Shown: piece after piece, positions 15,586 to 17,983 of the stretch
Layout: each line of letters starts with the position of its first letter
Position numbering within the stretch: position 1 is the stretch's first letter
Assembly: GCA_014804495.1 (NCBI GenBank)
Contig: JAAUZS010000171.1
Location: 1 to 17,983, forward strand
From: Lachnospiraceae bacterium
GTDB lineage: Bacteria > Bacillota > Clostridia > Lachnospirales > Lachnospiraceae
Direction of reading: 5' to 3'
DNA: 17,983 nt
The notes under the pieces: generated by a model
Database searches by the model: none
Seen by the model: the letters and a program-made list of their open reading frames with translations, nothing else
Told to the model about the DNA's origin: nothing
Position numbers and translations under genes: made by a program

Positions 15586-15663
15586 GAACTTAGGAAAACT
15601 AAACAAAATAAGGTGCGATTACGCTTGCGACGAGCACCGTTTTTGTTTAGTTTTCCTAAGTTC
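15586..15663. repeat. Large palindromic element between regulator and kinase genes
   Basis: Two perfect 23-bp inverted arms lie at 15586-15608 (beginning GAACTTAGGAAAAC) and 15641-15663 (ending CCTAAGTTC), around a 32-bp centre. The centre has a further GGTGC/GCACC pair (15612-15616 and 15634-15638). The whole could fold into one long hairpin on either strand. The size and terminal inverted repeats suggest a miniature repeat element (MITE-like or extragenic palindrome); the T-rich right arm gives a 5-T run, but no clear terminator tail follows the hairpin. No flanking target duplication is obvious. Confidence 0.85.
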
Positions 15664-15699
15664 GTGACTATACTCGTGCTTAGAAAGGAAAACTTTAGC

Positions 15700-16956
15700 A
15701 TGTTCAAAAAAGTCCACCTCCGCCTCACCCTTCTGTGTGCCGGAAGCACTGCCACCATCATGATTATTATGTCCCTTTGTTACCTTTATGTTTCAGAGCG
15801 GAGTCTATATAGAAACCAATTCCAAGCCTTTGAAAATGACATTAATACAATTACTACCAATTTAGAACATCAGACTGTAATCTCCATGGAATGGCTTTCC
15901 AAAATGGAATCTCAGGGTAATTATCTGTTTTTTGTCGTTGATAATGGCATTCCTTTTCTTTACAACCAATTAAGTGATTCAGGTGAGGCTGCGTCCAAAA
16001 ATAAGCTTCTTGAAGAATTTCTGGATAGCTCGCAAAGCAAAATTTCCGCAAGCCATTATGCATACACCTTTACTTCACCCTCTACCGGCACAAGCTATAT
16101 AGCAGGCGTAATCAATATGGGGAAAGCATCTTCTCTGGAAATTATTATTCTTTTTTCGCTGGAACCACTGAAAAGTCAGATACTGGAACAGCGTTTTCGT
16201 TTTACACTGATTGATATTGCGGCTGTAATAATGCTTACAGCTTTTGCATGGATTTTCACCGGCAGGCTTTTAAAACCTATTATTGAAAATCAGCAAAAAC
16301 AAATTCAGTTCGTAGCCGCTGCCTCGCATGAACTCCGTACGCCTTTAGCCGTCATACTGTCCACTGAGGAATGCTGCCAGAATGCTCCGCAGGAAAAACT
16401 TTCGGGCTTTTTAAAGACAATACATAACGAAGCCCTTCATATGTCTGCGCTCGTTGATGATATGCTTACTCTCTCCGGTTCGGACAGCCACCATTTTTCC
16501 ATAAATATGCAGCCTGTAGAGATAGATACGCTGATTATTAATTCTTATGAATCATTTGAGCCTCTGGCAAAAGAAAAGTTTATTACCTTATCCGTCAATC
16601 TGCCCGAAAATCCGCTTCCGACATGCTCCGCCGATTCACAGCGTATCAGTCAGGTGATTGCCATTCTTATACAAAACGCGATTAGCTATACTCCGGAATA
16701 CGGTAAAATAGAATTGTCGCTTTTCTACAAGAAAAATCATTTCCATATATCTGTTACTGATAACGGTATCGGAATCTCGGACGAAGATAAAAAGAAGATT
16801 TTCGACCGCTTCTATCGTGTTGAAAAATCACGTAGTTCCAAAGAGCATTTCGGTCTGGGGCTTTCTATTGCTTATGAGATTGTGCAGGCGCATGGCGGCA
16901 GCATTTCGGTAACGGATGCCGACGGCGGCGGAAGCATCTTTACAATTATACTTTAA
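15700..16956 (+). CDS. Sensor histidine kinase (two-component partner)
   Basis: Counted from the ATG at 15700 (MFKKVHLRLTLL), the kinase has 418 residues. A first membrane helix (about 8-30) is followed by an extracellular region (about 31-166), a second helix (about 167-188), and a short linker without a clear HAMP domain. The H-box is ASHELRTPL with His210, the N-box has Asn326 in LIQNAISYTP, G1 is TDNGIGIS (353-360), the F-box is FDRFYRVEK, and G2 is FGLGLSIAYEI (384-394). The frame stays open further upstream to 15613, but those residues come from the palindrome and lack a ribosome binding site, whereas AAAGGA stands 10 nt before 15700. The extracellular part is a candidate ligand sensor, possibly contacting the propeller-bearing lipoproteins. 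That contact is inference. Confidence 0.93.
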   Translation: MFKKVHLRLTLLCAGSTATIMIIMSLCYLYVSERSLYRNQFQAFENDINTITTNLEHQTVISMEWLSKMESQGNYLFFVVDNGIPFLYNQLSDSGEAASKNKLLEEFLDSSQSKISASHYAYTFTSPSTGTSYIAGVINMGKASSLEIIILFSLEPLKSQILEQRFRFTLIDIAAVIMLTAFAWIFTGRLLKPIIENQQKQIQFVAAASHELRTPLAVILSTEECCQNAPQEKLSGFLKTIHNEALHMSALVDDMLTLSGSDSHHFSINMQPVEIDTLIINSYESFEPLAKEKFITLSVNLPENPLPTCSADSQRISQVIAILIQNAISYTPEYGKIELSLFYKKNHFHISVTDNGIGISDEDKKKIFDRFYRVEKSRSSKEHFGLGLSIAYEIVQAHGGSISVTDADGGGSIFTIIL

Positions 16957-16967
16957 TTCATTGTTCT

Positions 16968-16987
16968 CTGATTCGTTTCGTAATCAG
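16968..16987. terminator. Weak hairpin after the kinase gene
   Basis: CTGATT (16968-16973) and AATCAG (16982-16987) form a 6-bp stem with an 8-nt loop shortly after the kinase stop. No T-run follows, so termination here is doubtful. Confidence 0.25.
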
Positions 16988-17036
16988 GCGCGGGCGGTGA
17001 TGCATTCAAAAAAAGTGTTTGTAAAATTATCTTGAA

Positions 17037-17065
17037 TTGACGCATAAATATTTTCCTGATAAAAT
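17037..17065 (+). promoter_or_regulatory. Promoter of the small membrane protein gene
   Basis: TTGACG (17037-17042), a 17-bp spacer and TAAAAT (17060-17065), with TG one base before the -10, make a good sigma-A type promoter about 50 bp before the ATG. CTTGAATTGAC at 17031-17041 is also found upstream of the Rpn-like gene at 3543-3553. Confidence 0.65.
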
Positions 17066-17114
17066 ATTATAAAAATACATAGTTCGGGCAAGGTGTCCGA
17101 AAAAAGGAGAAGTC

Positions 17115-17696
17115 ATGGAACAAGAGAAAATCAAAAAAGTAAACGTACCTTATTTACTTGGCAGCATTTTTCTGCCAATAGTAGCAATTGTGCTTGTAAC
17201 AGCCATTAGTGTTATTTTTTTACCATCCAATGTAGGCTCAATTATATCTATGGTTGTCCTGGTTGCAGCTATTATATGGTGGTCAATCGGAATTAAGAAA
17301 GTGCACGACAAGAAAAAAGAAGAAAAGCTTAAAGAACTGGACTCACAGGGATTCATCCGCAACCATACCTTTAACAGTGACAACTGCACCGTAGCAGTTG
17401 ATGTGGAACACGGAAAAATCGCTATTACTTTTAAATGGAATCCTTCGCAGATTTATGTAATGCCCGCAAACAAAATTACCAAAATGTGGGTAGACGACGG
17501 CAAGACTCCTTTGGGAGGCACCAGCAGAGTAAGTTTCCTGTTTATTGTAGACGGAATAAAAATCAGAGTAAACACCTTCATCTCTAACAAAGCATGGAGT
17601 ATGAAAAGCAGTCAGGTATTGGAAGCGCTTTCCAAAGCTGACATGATGGTGGAAACTCTTAAGGCGTCAGCACAGACAGCCTGCAATATACAATAA
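17115..17696 (+). CDS. Small membrane protein of unknown function
   Basis: The 193-residue protein has two membrane helices near the N-terminus (about 12-36 and 40-60) separated by a very short loop, giving a helical hairpin with both ends probably inside. A charged segment (KKVHDKKKEEKLKEL, 61-75) follows. The rest (about 80-180) reads as alternating beta-strands, with HGKIAITFKWNPSQIYVMP and SRVSFLFIVDGIKIRVNTF, and may form a small soluble barrel-like domain. I do not recognise the family. AAGGAG lies six bases upstream of the ATG, and the gene has its own promoter. A zinc-ribbon-like gene follows 26 bp later on the same strand, probably co-transcribed. Confidence 0.75.
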   Translation: MEQEKIKKVNVPYLLGSIFLPIVAIVLVTAISVIFLPSNVGSIISMVVLVAAIIWWSIGIKKVHDKKKEEKLKELDSQGFIRNHTFNSDNCTVAVDVEHGKIAITFKWNPSQIYVMPANKITKMWVDDGKTPLGGTSRVSFLFIVDGIKIRVNTFISNKAWSMKSSQVLEALSKADMMVETLKASAQTACNIQ

Positions 17697-17722
17697 ACTG
17701 TAGAGAAAGGCTTGATTTATAT

Positions 17723-17983
17723 ATGGGAATATTCAGCGCGATTACGAAACGTTTTAAAGACAATTGGTGCAAGGAATGTAAGTCTGAAATGAATACTGCC
17801 GCTAAACAGCTTTTTTGGATGCCTATGACAGTTGGGCACTATACTGAACACAAAGATGCAGGGTATTATTTAAAAAACTTACAGCCTATAATGAATAAGG
17901 AGCAAATTCCTCCGGGTTATTATGCGTGTGAAGTGACTATGTATCGATGCTCTGGTTGCGGCAAGCGCATCACAGTAGTATCT
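17723..17983 (+). CDS. Protein with two CxxC pairs, unknown function (partial, right edge)
   Basis: Eighty-seven codons are visible before the window ends. The product begins MGIFSAITKRFKDN and contains WCKECKSEM (Cys17, Cys20) and RCSGCGK (Cys76, Cys79 by count), two CxxC pairs that together suggest a zinc-binding fold. There is no signal peptide. The ATG is preceded by AGAAAGG with a long 12-nt spacing. It lies 26 bp after the membrane protein gene, so the two are probably one operon. The family is not recognised, and the C-terminal part is outside the window. Confidence 0.65.
   Translation, partial: MGIFSAITKRFKDNWCKECKSEMNTAAKQLFWMPMTVGHYTEHKDAGYYLKNLQPIMNKEQIPPGYYACEVTMYRCSGCGKRITVVS

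Noticed and set aside
15613-15699. N-terminal extension of the sensor kinase from the ATG at 15613
   Set aside because: These codons lie in the palindromic element and lack a ribosome binding site; the start at 15700 has one and gives the usual short cytoplasmic tail before helix 1.

Overview
The window looks like a chromosomal segment from a low-GC Gram-positive bacterium, most likely a Clostridia member close to Lachnospiraceae. The reasons are AT-rich DNA, strong AGGAGG-type ribosome binding sites, sugar-ABC lipoproteins, an Rpn-like nuclease of a type frequent in that group, and a YwfO/YwgA-like pair. This placement is inference from protein style, not from a marker gene.

Layout. (1) Positions 1-4519 are a defence-like accessory block. 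It holds the start of a type I restriction-modification methylase (hsdM, minus strand, running off the left edge), a subtilisin-like (S8) peptidase that appears to have lost its own N-terminus, and a plus-strand Rpn/PD-(D/E)XK-type nuclease. A hairpin at 4559-4594 separates this block from the next. (2) Positions 4647-12691 are one five-gene minus-strand operon. It reads, in transcription order, two tandem paralogous lipoproteins (an N-terminal propeller-like region fused to a sugar-type solute-binding domain), two sugar-type ABC permeases, and an HlyD-like membrane fusion protein. No ATP-binding subunit is present. (3) Positions 12743-14673 hold an HD-domain phosphohydrolase and a small YwgA/DUF4065-like protein as a two-gene unit with its own promoter and terminator. 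(4) Positions 14727-16956 encode an OmpR-family response regulator and its sensor kinase, with a large palindromic element between them. (5) Positions 17037-17983 hold a small two-helix membrane protein and the start of a protein with two CxxC pairs.

How the parts work together. The main result is a regulatory link. A perfect tandem 11-bp direct repeat lies just upstream of the lipoprotein/permease operon (12670-12691), and a matching imperfect pair lies upstream of the response regulator gene (14727-14748). Direct repeats with an 11-bp period are the usual OmpR-family binding geometry. This suggests the two-component system controls itself and the transport operon, although the HD/YwgA unit now sits between them. 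The operon's mix of import-type permeases, duplicated propeller-fused binding lipoproteins and an export-type adaptor, without an ATPase, is unusual and is the best candidate here for an undescribed system.

No tRNA, rRNA, CRISPR array or transposase was found. All functional calls are from reading the sequence by eye, with no database search.
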